Source: Hevea brasiliensis (Eukaryota; Streptophyta; Magnoliopsida; Malpighiales; Euphorbiaceae). Taken from it: 64,000 bases of DNA. The stretch covers positions 69,798,992 through 69,862,991 of the forward strand of contig NC_079498.1 of assembly GCF_030052815.1 (NCBI RefSeq), given 5' to 3'. Under the pieces are notes generated by a model. The model saw only the letters and a program-made list of their open reading frames with translations. It had not been told where the DNA came from and did no database searches. The stretch's first letter is position 1; each line of letters opens with the position of its first letter. This document shows, in pieces, positions 1 to 12,784 of the stretch. The position numbers and the translations under genes are program-made.

Positions 1-123
1 AAGAGAACTAACTATGCTAGCACTAACATATGAATGAGTTGAACCCGGATCAAACAACACAAATACTTCTTGATCAGAGATAGAGAATGTACCAGCTACC
101 ACATCAGAAGTCTCAGCCTCTTC
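1..123 (-). pseudogene. CHR-B1 protease fragment (retropepsin N-terminus)
   Basis: Read on the minus strand, this stretch encodes the start of a Ty3/gypsy aspartic protease, including the active-site run [14 protein letters not shown], which matches the protease of CHR-A1 at 20781-21521. It is the continuation of the gag at 4073-5325: the solo LTR at 124-4067 splits the frame, and the target duplication TCTTC (119-123 and 4068-4072) marks the break. The rest of pol lies beyond the left edge of the window. The role, from family knowledge, is cleavage of the Gag-Pol polyprotein. The element is certainly dead because the frame is interrupted. Confidence 0.85.
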
Positions 124-3100
124 TGTCACACCCTACCCCTCTGTAAGGCATAACATGATCCCGTAGTATACCTAATGAATTACCAACTCCGTCTACTGAT
201 AACCCATTAAATACACTACAAGGGATTTTCAAAACTTTTCTTACTTCTTTTACAGTGGTGAGCACTATTTACAGGTGTCAAAACCTTTTTGAACTGAAGT
301 GATAGAATTGACACATTTGAATTATTTGGAATTTCTGTAAAAATTTTGACAGAGTGCCCTCTGTATTTTGGATAAAACAGTTCTTCAGAAAACCTGTAAA
401 AAGCACTTCAATATGTATTTGCAAATCTCAACTCCAACATATTTCTCAACACAAATCCGCAGTGATTTTTCAAAGACTGAGATACAAAAATATAATACAA
501 AACTATTCAAGTAAATGAAATCTCAAATTTACATTCACGATAATTTACATTTAATTTCATACCAAAATATTTTACAAGAGTTTTTATACAACTGCTCAAA
601 TAATTTACATACATATTATTACATGCATACATCAAAACCTATGTACATGGGTATACCTATGATATACCTGGAGCTGATCTGAATATATCTTCAAGGAAAT
701 TTACTTACTGTTCTATGCTCTTCTTACCTGCGACAGCATACAAAGCTATCGCTGAGTGGTGAACTCAGTGGTGCACAACTATAATTTAAAACATAGTACA
801 ATATATATTGACAAAATTTACAGTAAATAATTTGGAAATCTGAATGCTCATCAAATTCCACAACTTAAAATATTCATTCCCAATAATGTAAATCAATTGT
901 ATAAATGACTTTGATCACAAAATTCAATTTATCAAATCATGACTATCCCTTTAAGTAATTCCAACAAAATCAATTATACAAAAAACCATAATTGAAATCA
1001 CAATTTCTTACCATTCAAAAGCCATTCTGTATCTCAAAAATCAATCTTTATCTCACTAATATGCAAGACTAATCCGAAAGGGCCATATTCGATGTGATTC
1101 TAACTCCCTATGGTCGGGGAGGTCGAATCATCGTGCACAGTACCATCACAATAATGAATCTTTTGCAAGGGCCATAACGATAAAATAAACTTAGATCTAA
1201 CCTCACATCAGAGGAAAATCTAAGCCTGTGCACGTACCATGGTAATCAAAACACAACTAACTCCATTGTCTTCTCAACAAATGAGAGAGACGGGTAATAA
1301 CCTAGTCAAGCATCTATAGTGAGATATAAAACAATATCACAATCCTTTTAGTGAGCATAAATCACAATATAATTCGATTCAAATTCAATTCCAATATCCA
1401 ATAATTTTTATGCTCATCACAATTCAAATAATAAATTTGCATTTTTCCATGAATATTACCATCACAATTCAAAACATGTTCTATCACAATTTTCCAAAAC
1501 ATAATTTACTCAATCCATAACAATGCTTAATACTTATGGAAATACCATTTCACAAAGCCAAATTCATACATACTATAACAATTTTCAATAATCATTGAAT
1601 TAAATCCAATGCTTGTTAAACATAATACATAGGAAAAGTATGTCATTTAATCATATGAAATATTTCAACAAATCAGTTAAAAACTAGTTGTGCACAAACC
1701 TCTGATAATTGTCTCCTGGTCTGGACTCAGTGTTTCCTTCCCTTTTCCTGAGTCTTTGGTAACTGAGAAACACAATTTGAAGTGTTTCAGTACTAAATTA
1801 AACTGTCTCTAACGATATTGTTCGATAAGTAATTCACTGAAGGCTATTATTTGCTCAATTACCTAATATACCGACCCTCGATGCGTTTTAGGTAAATTAG
1901 GTTTTAACGTTATTAATATGTCACATTCGATGGCATTTTAGGGTTGGTACGTTTTACCAAACTCATTTCTTTGTTTAGTGCATTTTAGTGCAAATTGCTG
2001 GATTTCGGGATACTGGTTTGACCTAACCGGACGATCTAGTTCCCTCGGTTTTCGGGTCTCGGTCGAAACTACAAACTTGTAGATCTAGGTCTTATTGCAC
2101 GCGGGGAAAAATTTCAGGTCAATCCGAGTTAAGTAGACCAAGTTATGGTCATTATACTATTGCTTGTCAAATGGTACCATTTTAGGTCAATTTTAGGTCA
2201 ATTTGGTCAACTCTGGTTCGGCCAGTTTTTGGACCCGAACTTGTGCAAGTTGTTTGACTTGCTTATGGTCATTTCTGGGCTTTGGTGTCTTCATAAGACT
2301 TGTAGGTATGGGTCTTAACTATTCTTGGTCAAAATTTCAGGTCCATTGGACCTGGTTTGAGTGAGTTATGGCCTAAACACTCACTGCTGCCCAATTGGTC
2401 ATTTTTCAGGTCCTAATTGCACCTAATCCGAATTGGTCATTTTCTTAGGTCACCTTGCAAGTAGAATTTTGGTATGGTTTCTCAATGAAAGTTGGCACAT
2501 TTTGTGCCTAGTTTCACCTCAAATTGGTCTCATACCAATTGAGGTTACACATTTAAGGTTATAGGCTAAAATGTACACTGCCCTTGATTACTTTGCTTAA
2601 CACACATCAACTACACACATTTACTTTGCAATTTGTTTACTTCCCTACCAATCTGTTTTGGTACATTAACCACAGTATAATCTACTTTACATTGACATTA
2701 TTTTGGGCAGATTACCATTACCCTCAACACATCAAATATAATTCACATTTACAATATCTCAATACCATTACATACACACCTAAATACCACTAATTCTCAC
2801 ATACACTTTACACAATAATTTCATACACATATCCTTCATTCCTTAATGCCACAATTCTGCCAACACTCCCATGAATATACACATTTATTCAAGTGTCCCC
2901 AAGGCTGCCGAAATTGTCCTTCAACACCACATTGCCCTACAATCCATCAATTCTCATCCAAGTGCCAAAATCACCATGTATATGTGAAACAATTCATTAG
3001 GATATTAATTTACCATGATCAACATTATTTCTCATCAATTATATGCATAATAAATCATCAAATGTGTGACCCCATGGCTGTCCAAAAATGGCTATCTCAA

Positions 3101-4067
3101 TAACTATTTAAACTTCAAAATTTCCTTCACAAAACTAACACCCATAACATAAACATAAAGTTTAACAAGGAAATTCTCAAAAATGTAAACTTACCTTTGT
3201 TTGTAACTTGCTAAACCTTCACCAAACTTCTCAAAATTGGTATCAATATCTTCCTTGTGATGTGTAGACCATTTTTTGTGAAGGAACTTAAAGGATTGGA
3301 GTTGAAAATGGGAGGTTAAGAGAGCTTGCATGAAAAATGGCCATGGTGTTTTTCATTTCCTCTCAATTCGACAACTTTGGTTGTTTTGGAGAAGATGACT
3401 ATTTCTGCTGGTTTAGTGGAGTTACAGCTGCCCTATTATGTATTTAATTTATGCATTAGTGGTCCACTCACAAATTTAATCATTTTATAAACTTAACTCC
3501 CACTTATTCCACATTTAACCCATGATTTTAGCTATTTACTTTAGGTACCACTAAACTAATTTTTTCATTTTATTTTCTAAGTGTAATATTATTTATTTTT
3601 AATGGACATTTAGGTCAAAAGACAATTCGGGATGTCAAATGACCATAATGCCCCTGTTAGATTACGTTCGATTTTTAGATACTGGGTTTTTGTCATTTTC
3701 GATTTCTCACTTTTCTTTGTACTATTTATTTAATTTTTCTTTGATATTTCTAATGATATTTATTCTTCAACAATGGTCTATTTATTTCATAAAAATTTTT
3801 TCCAGGTTTCCCATGATCCGAGAGCTAGTCAACGGTCCACGCCGTGACTTCCGTCATGATCACCATCGCTAGGTTTCCCGGCTCGCTTAACTTGATCACA
3901 TTTCTTTGCTATTGTTTTTCCTTTGTTTTTCTTGTATTTTCTTTTCTTGTATTTCATTATTTATGTCTCCTCACTCATATTGAAGTGTAGTTCTAGGCAT
4001 CCTAGCTGTCCGGACAACACTGGTCACTGGAGCAGTAGAACGCACTACCGAACTTTGGGGTGTTACA
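124..4067 (-). mobile_element. Solo LTR, chromovirus family A
   Basis: This 3,944-bp LTR starts TGTCACACCC and ends GGGGTGTTACA, so it reads on the minus strand as TGTAACACCCC...GGTGTGACA. Both ends match the LTRs of CHR-A1. It is flanked by the perfect 5-bp duplication TCTTC and has no internal region or primer site on either side, so it is a solo LTR left by LTR-LTR recombination. The host frame continues exactly across it, so the insertion postdates CHR-B1. It contains the paired hairpins at 730-768. I see no gene in it; short ORFs such as those at 2584-3103 have no recognisable domain and lie in AT-rich LTR sequence. Confidence 0.92.
728..771 (-). other. Paired hairpins in LTR (solo family A copy)
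   Basis: In sense orientation (minus strand) there are two adjacent stem-loops. The first has stems CTGAGT/ACTCAG (763-768 and 752-757). The second has GCGATAGC/GCTGTCGC (745-752 and 730-737), with one G.U pair in RNA. The same arrangement recurs in every chromovirus LTR in the window. Confidence 0.75.
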
Positions 4068-4072
4068 TCTTC

Positions 4073-5325
4073 TCGCTATCTCATTGTGTAGATTCTGGTT
4101 GAAGCACTTCCTTGTCCTGACTGACCAACTGTGCCCTGACTGCTTGAAGTAGTGCCTCTACCTCTACCTCTTCCTCTGCCAACTGACTGTGAACCTCTAA
4201 GAGCATGACTCTGAATAGATCCCTCGGCAGTAGTAGGAGCTGGACTATATCTCGGAGCACTAGTACAGTCTTTAGCTATATGGCCCTTGCCTCCGCAGTT
4301 AAAGCAGGCTCTAGTGGCCCAGTAGCACTCCCCCCCATGAATCTTGCCACAAGTCTCACAGGGGCAGGCAGAATGTGAACCCTTGCTCGACTACTGACTA
4401 GACCTAGGGGGTCTCTGTCCGGAGAATCGGCCCCTACCAAATCTTCCACCTCGACCCCTGCTGGGTTCGCTAAATTTCTTTTTTTCCCAGAATTCCCACC
4501 AGAACTCGGCTCTACAGACTTTTCTCCCTTGTCTTTCTCTGATTTCTCAGCTTTCTCTGATTTTTCTTTTACTGGGGTTGCTTCTGATTCTATTCTTTCC
4601 AACTCAAGTGCTTGAGACATGAGCTCTGAGAAGTTGCTGTGTCAGAATCCCATAACTTGCATCCTTATGCTGGGCTTCAAACCCGTCTCAAATCTCTTGC
4701 ATCTTGCCTTGCTGGTAGTAAGGAGGCTTCCCACATAGTGACTCAGGCGGAAGAACTCCCTCTCATACACTGCCACTTATCGATTTCCTTGTTTTAAGCT
4801 AAAAAATTCTTGCAGTTTCTGATCAACATATGCATATGGGATGTATTTCTGTCTAAACTCTCTGATGAAGTCCTCCCAGGTCAGCACTGGTGGTTCAACC
4901 AAGCTGTGGGGGATGGTCTTCCACCAATCATACGCATCCCCTTGTAGTAGAGACACGGAATACTCAAACTTCAGCTCATCTTGGCAGTGCAGTTTCTTAA
5001 ACACTCTGTCCATTCTTTCAAGCCATTGCTCTGCCTCTAAAGGGTCCACTGTACCCTTAAATTCTGCAGCCCCATACTTCAGTAGTTTAGCATATTGTCT
5101 GGCTGGAGGCAGTGGTTGTGCCACAGGTGGTTGGGGTGGAGCTTAAGCAGGCATACCCCCAGCCATTTGTTGAAACATCGCAGCCATCTGCTGTGTGAAC
5201 TGTGCAGGGAACTGCGGCATTTGTGGGGCTGGTGCTGCTGACCCACTAACATTCGGTAAAGCTGGGGCTTCCCCTTGTGCCTCAGCTTCAACAAACTGCT
5301 CAACTGAGCGATCCCCTTCTTCCAT
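4073..5325 (-). pseudogene. gag: CHR-B1 gag (broken)
   Basis: The start is ATG at 5325-5323 (MEEGDRSVEQ), which aligns with the gag starts of CHR-A1 and CHR-B2. The order is an N-terminal Gln/Met-rich segment (QQMAAMFQQMAGG), the retrotransposon gag domain (DAYDWWKTIP, FIREFRQKYIP; 5124-4777), a charged Lys/Glu/Ser tract (about 4600-4480), and a CCHC zinc knuckle (about 4320-4260). The product would form the virus-like particle and bind RNA. In-frame stops occur at 5143-5145 and at 4777, and there are frameshifts around 4670 and before the zinc knuckle. The tail near 4070-4240 is Arg/Gly-rich. It is a decayed copy. Confidence 0.85.
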
Positions 5326-5493
5326 TTCAGGCTGAAGTTAGGGTATCTCCTGAACAAGTAGCACATGGAGATTTCCCTCCGTTAGTTCATATTCATGATG
5401 TAATGCACTGTATGTAACAATTATGGACATTGAGCAGTTGTACTTAACAAGGAAAAACACAAATTCACAAGTTAAAACATACTTCAAAAATTT

Positions 5494-5505
5494 GCTCTGA
5501 TACCA
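5494..5505 (-). other. CHR-B1 primer binding site (tRNA-Met type)
   Basis: The minus strand reads TGGTATCAGAGC, the standard match to the 3' end of initiator tRNA-Met. It lies eight bases inside the 5' LTR that starts at 5514 and fixes the orientation of CHR-B1 as minus. Confidence 0.92.
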
Positions 5506-6136
5506 CTAAAACATGTCACACCTTATCCCTCCGTAAGGCATAACATGATCCCGTAGAATACTTAATGAACTACCGAACTTCACCTACTGATAACTCATTA
5601 AGTACCCTACAAGGGATTTTAAAACAATTTTCTTACATTTTGGAAGTGGTGAGCATTTTGGTAGGAATTAAAAACCATTTATTCAAGTTTAAATACTAGT
5701 AAAAATTTTTGTCCATTTTAATTTTCCGTAATTTTTATAAAAATTTTGACAGAGTTTCCTCTGTATTTTGAGAAAACCGTTCTTCAAATACCTGTAAAAA
5801 GCACTTCTAAAAATTTTTCTCAACCACAACTTCAATTTCACAATCAAACTCTATCAATTTCAACAATTCCACAATCATTTCATTTGAGACAAAACAATTT
5901 ATATACATCCTTACAAAATTCACATCAAAAGAAATACAAACTAAATTTTATTACAAACTTCATACAAATTTTGTACAAGCTGCTCAAGACCCATTTACAT
6001 GTCCATACCTTTATATGCAATACATACATCAAAATAAATATTTACAGGCAGGGTATAAATTATACCCGAAGACTTCAAGATGATAGCTCCTCACACCTCA
6101 GCAGCTCAGTCTGCTGCTCTTCTAGTCTCTGTATCT

Positions 6137-6176
6137 GCGACAGCAATAGAAGCTATCGCTGAGTACTAGGACTCAG
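6137..6176 (-). other. Paired hairpins in LTR (CHR-B1)
   Basis: In sense orientation the first stem is CTGAGT/ACTCAG with loop CCTAGT, and the second is GCGATAGC/GCTGTCGC. This is the same position in the LTR and the same order as in the other chromovirus LTRs. Confidence 0.75.
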
Positions 6177-7851
6177 TGGTACACAACATACTAAAATAAT
6201 CTTTATGCAAAAATAAAATCACATTTATTCAAAAAATTTGACTAAACATGAGCATTAAACACAAAACATGAATTATGAGATTTTAATGCAAACCAAGTTC
6301 ATTTCAAAGTACCAAAACACATTTCATAAAACCCACAGTTAGATTATGCCATTCGAAATAAATAGAATCTCAATAGCCAGAGGCTAAAGAGAAATCATAT
6401 CACAAGGCTAGCTAGCTCAAATATATGGATATCAATTCACATCCTCTTCTACTGGCACACCTCAACACTTCTCCAGAGAAGGAATCAAAATTCGAAACTA
6501 ATTACCCCCACTAGTCGTGCTAGTGAGGTGTTCAAATATATGGTCATGACACTGTGGTTTCAAAACTTATCTTAACAATTTGCTAAACATTGCTATTTCA
6601 AATATACACAATAACTTTCACAGTTTAATCAAAACATCATAAATAATGTCATAAATAAACTTTCAACAATTCCAAATCACAAGTAAAATACATATTTCGT
6701 TCACTTTATCAATGAATTTTAAAGCATGAAGATGTTGTGCACAAACCTCAAATGAGTCGCCTTTTGGCCTTAACTCGACTCCTCGGGTTCTGTCTCGATA
6801 TTCTTTTCCACTGAAACACACAATTTTATAGTGTTTCAGTACCATAATTTAACATAAATCCAAAAATAAATTTAACTTCACTTATACCTAGCTCTAACGT
6901 GCTAATTTCGACGTTCTTGAAATTTTGTGTTTCGGATTACTATTCACCGCACTATTCAAGTCAAATAGTTGACTTTCTAAGACTTAATAGGTATGGGAAC
7001 TCCAACTTCACCCACATACCACATTTTGGTCATTAAACTTGTTGGTTTTGGTCGTTTTCTCAAAGCTTAGGTCATTTTGGCAAAATTGCCAATTTTCGGT
7101 TTTGGAGTTCTAAGTTGCGCTATTCCATTGGTCAATCTACTGTTGGAATTTGACAAAACTTCCTTCATAGAAAATGTTCCTTATTGTCTTAAGTGTATTC
7201 TCATTTTTGGATCACCTCAATCGAAATTTTGTAGCTCAAGTTATGACCAAAATAAAATTACTGTTCACGTGTACTGTTCATGCTGAGATTTTGGGTTCTG
7301 GCAGATTTTGATCCAACTTTGGTCAGTAATTTGATTAAGTTAAGTTCATAATTTGGTTTAAATTTCTTCATATGAAATGTTCTACTCTGTCTTAGGTTTC
7401 CATCGGTTCAAGAATCGCCTAAATCGGAGTTTTGTAGAGAGAGTTATAACCCTTCAAACATTACTGCTCAATAGAAAATCTGCAGAGTTGCAGGTTTGGT
7501 AACTCAACTTTGCTCAATAATTTGAATGGGATAATGGCATAATTTGGGGTGGTGTTCTTCATAACAGTTTTAGATCTATACCTTATCTAATTTCTGGTAA
7601 AATTTCAGGTCAATTTGATCTTCCTAGCTCGAGTTATGACCAAATGAACAGTTACTTTTCATTTGGTCAGTTTGGTGCAGTGGCAGCCTGCTCTCATTTC
7701 ACTTTGGTCAATTTGTTCACCGAGTTTTGGTCAGTTTTTGGGCATGGTTCCTTAATGAAAATTGTGCTCTTTTATGTCTATTTTCATCCCCAATTTGTGG
7801 AATATCAATTGGACTTGTAAAATTTGAGTTTTGGTCCGTCAAAGTGGGTTT

Positions 7852-7875
7852 GGTCATGCTGCCAGCAGCATGACC
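7852..7875. repeat. Family B inverted repeat, 11-bp arms
   Basis: Arms GGTCATGCTGC and GCAGCATGACC are separated by CA and pair perfectly. The same 24 bp is unchanged at 29072-29095, 37549-37572 and 57593-57616, although the LTR around it has diverged in the last copy. Confidence 0.85.
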
Positions 7876-8725
7876 ATTGGACCTACGAATTTTGTTTTCA
7901 TTCCAACAATTCCCACACATCTCTTTTGGTCATTATTGACCATTTTTCAGTCCACAATTGGTCAAAGATATCATTTATGTATTTCTCCAAAATTTGCCTC
8001 AAACCCTAGGCCTCCAAATCCTAATTCACTTAATTATTGTAATTAATCACACTTAATGGTTTTAATGCTAATCATTCAACACCAATAAGCTCACATACAC
8101 CTTTAAATTCACCAAGTTCATGCATACACATCCTCAAACCCTAGTTGACTAAAATTTAGGTTTGGTCCTTCAACAATTTATTTCATTTCATTTTTCCACA
8201 ATTTCTAGTGTAATTCAACTACTTAATTATGAATTTAAACATAATATTAAAAACTAACCACTAACCTCTTTTGTTGAATTTCTCCCTCTTCAAATCTTCT
8301 TTCTTTCCTCCTCTTTTTGTTGTCAAGATGCTTGTCAAAGTCCAAGAACAAGACTTACTTAAAGGAGTTAGGGAGTTTATAAAATAAAATCAAGCTTTTG
8401 AAAGCTTGAGATGGGTGTTAATGGTGGAAAGGGAAATGAGAGAAATGAGGGAAAAGGAGTGACGGGAATGAAGTAATCAAAATTTTTTTTTCTTTTCTTT
8501 TATTTATTTTGCTTATGGAAGACCACAAAAACTTAATTTAATAAATATTTAATTAATTCCTTTTATGGCATCATGCATGATGTCATGCATGATGTCATCA
8601 CCTTTTTGCTTTTTGATTTTTCTCTCTCTCTTTTTTTTTCTATTAGTTCTTTAATTTAATTCTTAACTCCGAAATTTTCTTTTCTTCGATTTTATTTGAC
8701 AGTTAGGTCAGGAGTCAGCTCTCGG

Positions 8726-8737
8726 GGTCAATTGACC
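8726..8737. promoter_or_regulatory. Double W-box palindrome in family B LTR
   Basis: GGTCAATTGACC presents TTGACC, the WRKY-binding core, on both strands. It is conserved at 29938-29949 and 38403-38414. Confidence 0.45.
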
Positions 8738-9149
8738 AAATTGCCCCTCGCCGGTTCATCCCGGTTTGCAAATAATTCCATATTTCTTGCGGCTCTCTGA
8801 CCTAATTATTTGATTGGCTTAACAGTTCTTTTTCGTGATTTTCTCTTTTCCACTGTGTCCATAAGGGTCCTAAGGACCGCATCGTCACTTTTTACGGTTC
8901 GAAATTTGAGTTTAAAATGACTTCGCAGTCGTTCCCGAGAAGGTCACCCATCGCTGTGACTCTCGGCTCGTTTAACTTCTTATGTTCTGTTTTTCTTATT
9001 TATACTTAACTACTTGAACATTACTAATAATTTGTGTTTATGGTTTCTCTGGTTGTCTTAAGTATGGTTCTAATCCCCTTAATTGTCTAGACCGACACCG
9101 GTCACTGGAACAGTGAAATATACCAGGCTATACAAATAGGGGTGTTACA

Positions 9150-9735
9150 CTTGCCCTTTTCATAGACATTTTTCAACATCACTTTCGCAACCATGGCTGC
9201 AACTCCCCCATCCCCCAGGGTAGTTCCTTGCAACTCTAATGCTTAAAATGAACTTTCTAGGGATTGTTCAGTTGTTTCCACATAGGGAACTTACTGCGGC
9301 TTAGTGACTAGCATAGCTTCTTCTCCTCTCACCGTGATGATTTTGCTATGCATGACATATTTGTTCCTTTGGTATAGAGTTGAAGGCACTGCATTTACTG
9401 AATGAATCTAGGGCCTTCCTAACAGCATAGTATATGCTGGTTTAATATCCATTACCTGGAATGTAACATTGAAAGTACATTCCCCAATTTGAAATGGCAA
9501 GTTAATGTCTCCTAACACGTCTCTCTTTGTACCATTATATGCTCTTACAATCATTGAACTTTGGCATACTCCAGATGGGTCTACTGGGAGTCTTGCCAGA
9601 GTTGCATTGGGCAAGACATTAAGTGCCAAGCCATTATCAATAAGAGCTTTAGCAACTAAACATCCTTTACACTTAACTGTCACATGCAGAGCTTTGGTGT
9701 GCTTTAAGCTAGCAGGGTCTATTTTGTCTTTCTAA
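9150..9735 (-). pseudogene. TAT-1 retropepsin region
   Basis: The minus-strand frame 9683-9408 contains ALIDNGLALNVLP, then DIKPAYTMLLGRP. This is the Tat/Ogre type of aspartic protease, with D-N-G rather than D-S/T-G at the active site, and the LLGRP beta-strand about 80 residues on. The frame continues past 9408 as WIHSVNAVPS toward 9150 with stops at about 9280 and 9245, where CHR-B1 has inserted. RT, RNase H and integrase must lie beyond the window's left side. The assignment to Tat/Ogre rests on this motif together with the primer site and ORF1. Confidence 0.8.
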
Positions 9736-9906
9736 GAAAGTGACAAAATTGGACGCCTAAATTTGCCCAACTATCTTTTTGAATTGCCCCAGTGTGATGT
9801 CAGGGGTTACAAAGGCCTGGTCCAGAATCTTCTGTAAGGCATGGCGATGCACTTCCAAGCTCAATATTAATAACAGCAAGGAGATTTAAGCAGGTGTCTT
9901 CTTTAA

Positions 9907-11007
9907 TTATTCAATCACATTATACTCACTCTGCTTCATGATTTGCAATAACAGTTCATCTTCTTCTTTTATTTCACTGGATTCTCCCCTCTCTACTACT
10001 TTCCCCATCTTTTCCCCATTCTCAGGTGACTCTCCTACTTCTGCTTTCCCTTTACTTTTCTTTTCATTAGTGCCGTAACACCTCCCACTTCTAGTAATAA
10101 ATTCTACTTCTAGATCTGGTAGGGGCGAGTTATTTGTTAGGGCAAGTTTTGAAGTGAATTGGAGAGCAGAGTCATTGGAGGGGCCCATATAGGTCATTTT
10201 GAAGTAAGCATGAGGGGTGAAACATGGTTTAGGGGTGGTGATGAGTTGAGTGTATGTATGGTTGAGGGTAAGAATGGAAGTACTGCTAGATGCACTCCGT
10301 ATATAAACTTGAAAATTATAATTCCAAAGCACAGCATGGGTATTGGTAACTGGCAGCTGTGGTGGGGTACGTGTGACTATCAGGGGTGGTGCTAGTGGTG
10401 TTGATGTAGTGGAAATAGAAAAAACCATTTTTGGAGCAAATCTTAAGATATCTTTGCCATAGATAGCGGTGTTCACTTTCTTTTCTTTTTTTGACTTCAA
10501 TTGACACCTTAAGATTTTTAGTGATATCATCCTATGGATTTCCTCTTTGAATTCATGACAATTCTACAACTCGTGATTAGCTGTTCCATGATGATAAGGG
10601 CATCCTGAGCCTGACAAATCATTTCCAGAGTCAAGCCCATGTGGATGTATGTACCCTTCCAGTACTACCATCGTGAGAATCTCATCAAAGTACAGGATTA
10701 ACTAATCCACTTTTGTAATCAAGTTCTCATCTAGGGATTCTATCACACTCACACCATTCCCTTTTCTCGTGTCATGATGGGGTAATGGGTTTGAAGTGAC
10801 ATTAGGAGCAGAGCCATTCCCTTGAATCTTTAACCACCCATTCCTAATTAGGGATTGTACCCTTTCTCGAAGGGCTCCACAGTTATCCATTGAATGTCCC
10901 ACAGCCCTGCCATGATATTCACATCTAGCGCTGGGATCATACCACCTGGGATATGGCAGCTGGATGAGGTCTAGTGGGAAGGACACTATCTGATTGATAC
11001 CTAACAA
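9907..11007 (-). pseudogene. gag: TAT-1 gag C-terminal part with CX2H zinc-finger-like motif
   Basis: Frame 11007-10702 includes PRWYDPSARCEYHGRAVGHS followed by MDNC, the cysteine/histidine motif typical of Tat/Ogre Gag, and then RERVQSLIRNGWL. Frame 10530-9907 carries a Lys/Glu-rich stretch (TRSGRCYGTNEKKSKGKAEV), which in this group lies between Gag and the protease. The two frames are offset and separated by a stop at about 10700, so the reading frame is broken. The product would link the RNA-binding Gag tail to the protease. Confidence 0.72.
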
Positions 11008-11358
11008 GTAACGGCAAATTTCATTGAGTGGGAGTGGTAACAGTGGATCAGAATTCCTTGATGGTTTTGGACCAGGTGGTCTGAAAGGAGCATTTTGGTC
11101 AGATGGTCTGGGATTGTAGGCAGCTTGAGGAGGATATTATGGGCGAGGATAATTCAGGAATGGAGGAGGAACGTTTGCTACCATTGAGTTTTGGGCTGGA
11201 GGGCATGGACTTTGGGCTGGAGGGTACGGGCAAAAATTATTTTGTGGCAGTAGGTGGGTCTGTTTTGAAATGGAGTGCACATTCCCTTCCTTCTTTTTCC
11301 CAAAATTGGTAGACTTTTTCACAGAACTCTCCCCCACTACTTCTTGTAATCTCCCTAA

Positions 11359-12547
11359 CTAGAGATTTTCTTCAATCTTTTCCCCCATCTGAATGATATA
11401 AAAAAAGCTATTGGAAGTGTTCCCAATCATCAAATTGAAATATGGGGCCTTCAGGGTCTCAATGAACAAAGAGCAGAGTTCATTGTCTGTCACCGGAAGA
11501 TAAACTTCAGCTGCTCTTTCTCTCCATCCCTGGGCATACTCCTTAAAGCTTTCCCTTTCCCTCTGCACCAGGTTTTGGAGGTCTCTCTGTGTGGGGGCAA
11601 CATCACAGTTGAACTTATATTATTTGAGGAAAGCGTCCACCAAATCCTTCCAGGAGCGTAATCTACTCCTATCCAATTGTATACACCAATGTAAGGTTGC
11701 CCCTGTGAGGCTTTCATGAAAGAAGTGTACTAAGAGTTTGTCATCTTTTGTAAGAGCGGACATCTTAGCTATGTAGGTGGCCAAATGGATGTGCGGGTCG
11801 GAGCTTCCATTGTATTTGTCAAATTCTAGGACTTTAAATTTTGGCGGTACCATTGCATCTGGCACTAATCTCAGTGAAGACACATCAACTGAGCCATACA
11901 TATTTTACCCTTCAATAGCTCTTAATCTTTCCTCTAAAGTAGATAACTTCTCATTTTCTTTCTCTCTACTTTCTCCTCCTATTGCATGAGCTATTCCCCC
12001 AGTTGAAAAATTAGTTGTAGGGTAAACTGAAGGGATCGGTGCTGAAGGATGAAATTCTGCATTCGGGATAGCCTAGTGATAAGAGATAGGTAATTCACTG
12101 CTTGGGAATGTTGGATTGAAGGTAATTTTTGGGTCAGGAATGGGAGTTTGGAAGGTGAAAGAAGTTGAGGCTTAGTCATAAAGCTTTTGAGCATGAGCAT
12201 CAATTATTGTTGTAAGTGGAGGAATTGCTGTTAAATTTAGTTTCGGTGCTGGCCAGGTGGTTTCTTTGTTTTGGGACATTTCTCTCATCATCTTCATTAA
12301 CTCTGAGATCTGTTCCCTTAATTCTAAAACTTGCCCTTGTAGGTTCTGCACTTGTTCTTGCTCTTTTATTATTCTCTTTGTTCGGGATCTTATTAAGTAA
12401 ACTCTTCTTGGTACAACTGGTTGCTGGATCGAATTTGCTTTGGGAGCAGTATTGGTTTCCTGTAGGAGTAAGTGCATTATCAGTTTTATTTCTAAAGATA
12501 ATTTTATGGTGACCAAAGTTTTGGCTGATTAAAGGATACTGTGGCAA
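11359..12547 (-). pseudogene. gag: TAT-1 gag N-terminal and core domain
   Basis: Frame 12516-12172 carries a short coiled coil (EQEQVQNLQGQVLELREQIS) that commonly precedes the Tat/Ogre gag core. Frame 11901-11620 has PPKFKVLEFDKYNGSSDPHI and ALTKDDKLLVHFFHESLTGA, the retrotransposon gag domain. Frame 11568-11359 continues it (FKEYAQGWRERAAEV, LCSLFIETLKAPYF). These are one ancestral frame broken by at least three stops or shifts (about 12172, 11620 and 11568). From family knowledge it is the particle-forming Gag. The spacing and order relative to ORF1 and the zinc-finger part are as expected. Confidence 0.82.
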
Positions 12548-12784
12548 GTAATTGCCTGAAATGGTGTCTACCGAGGGTAAATTACATTATTTTTTATAAT
12601 GGCATCATTCGATAGTCCAACCATGAATGACGTGTATGTGTGGTTATGATACACGTTCATATAACACATATGTCTTTTCGCATAGCTTTAACGAGGATAA
12701 ATCTCATAGGAGTTACGCTATTCATTCATAAGTTTCAAGGTTCCAAAACATGGTTTTATTATTCGTAAAGCGTACATAGTATTG

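Larger units (their letters stand above)
5514..9149 (-). mobile_element. CHR-B1 5' LTR (family B)
   Basis: This 3,636-bp LTR runs from TGTCACACC to GGGGTGTTACA and is followed on its left by the primer site, so it is the 5' LTR of a minus-strand element whose 3' part is outside the window. Its right flank (CTTGC, 9150-9154) is TAT-1 protease coding sequence, so it interrupted TAT-1; the matching duplication is off-window. Features inside are the paired hairpins (6137-6176), an inverted repeat with 11-bp arms (7852-7875), the double W-box palindrome GGTCAATTGACC (8726-8737), and the tandem CATGATGTCATG block near 8570-8600. There is no gene: ORFs such as 5746-6162 are chance frames also seen in other copies of the LTR. 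Confidence 0.93.

Noticed and set aside
2584..3103. Two plus-strand ORFs (69 and 85 codons)
   Set aside because: They lie in the solo LTR, have His/Tyr/Thr-rich composition from AT-rich DNA, lack a domain, and are not kept in other family A LTRs.
4276..4620. Independent 114-codon gene
   Set aside because: It is the charged tail of CHR-B1 gag read partly in a shifted frame.
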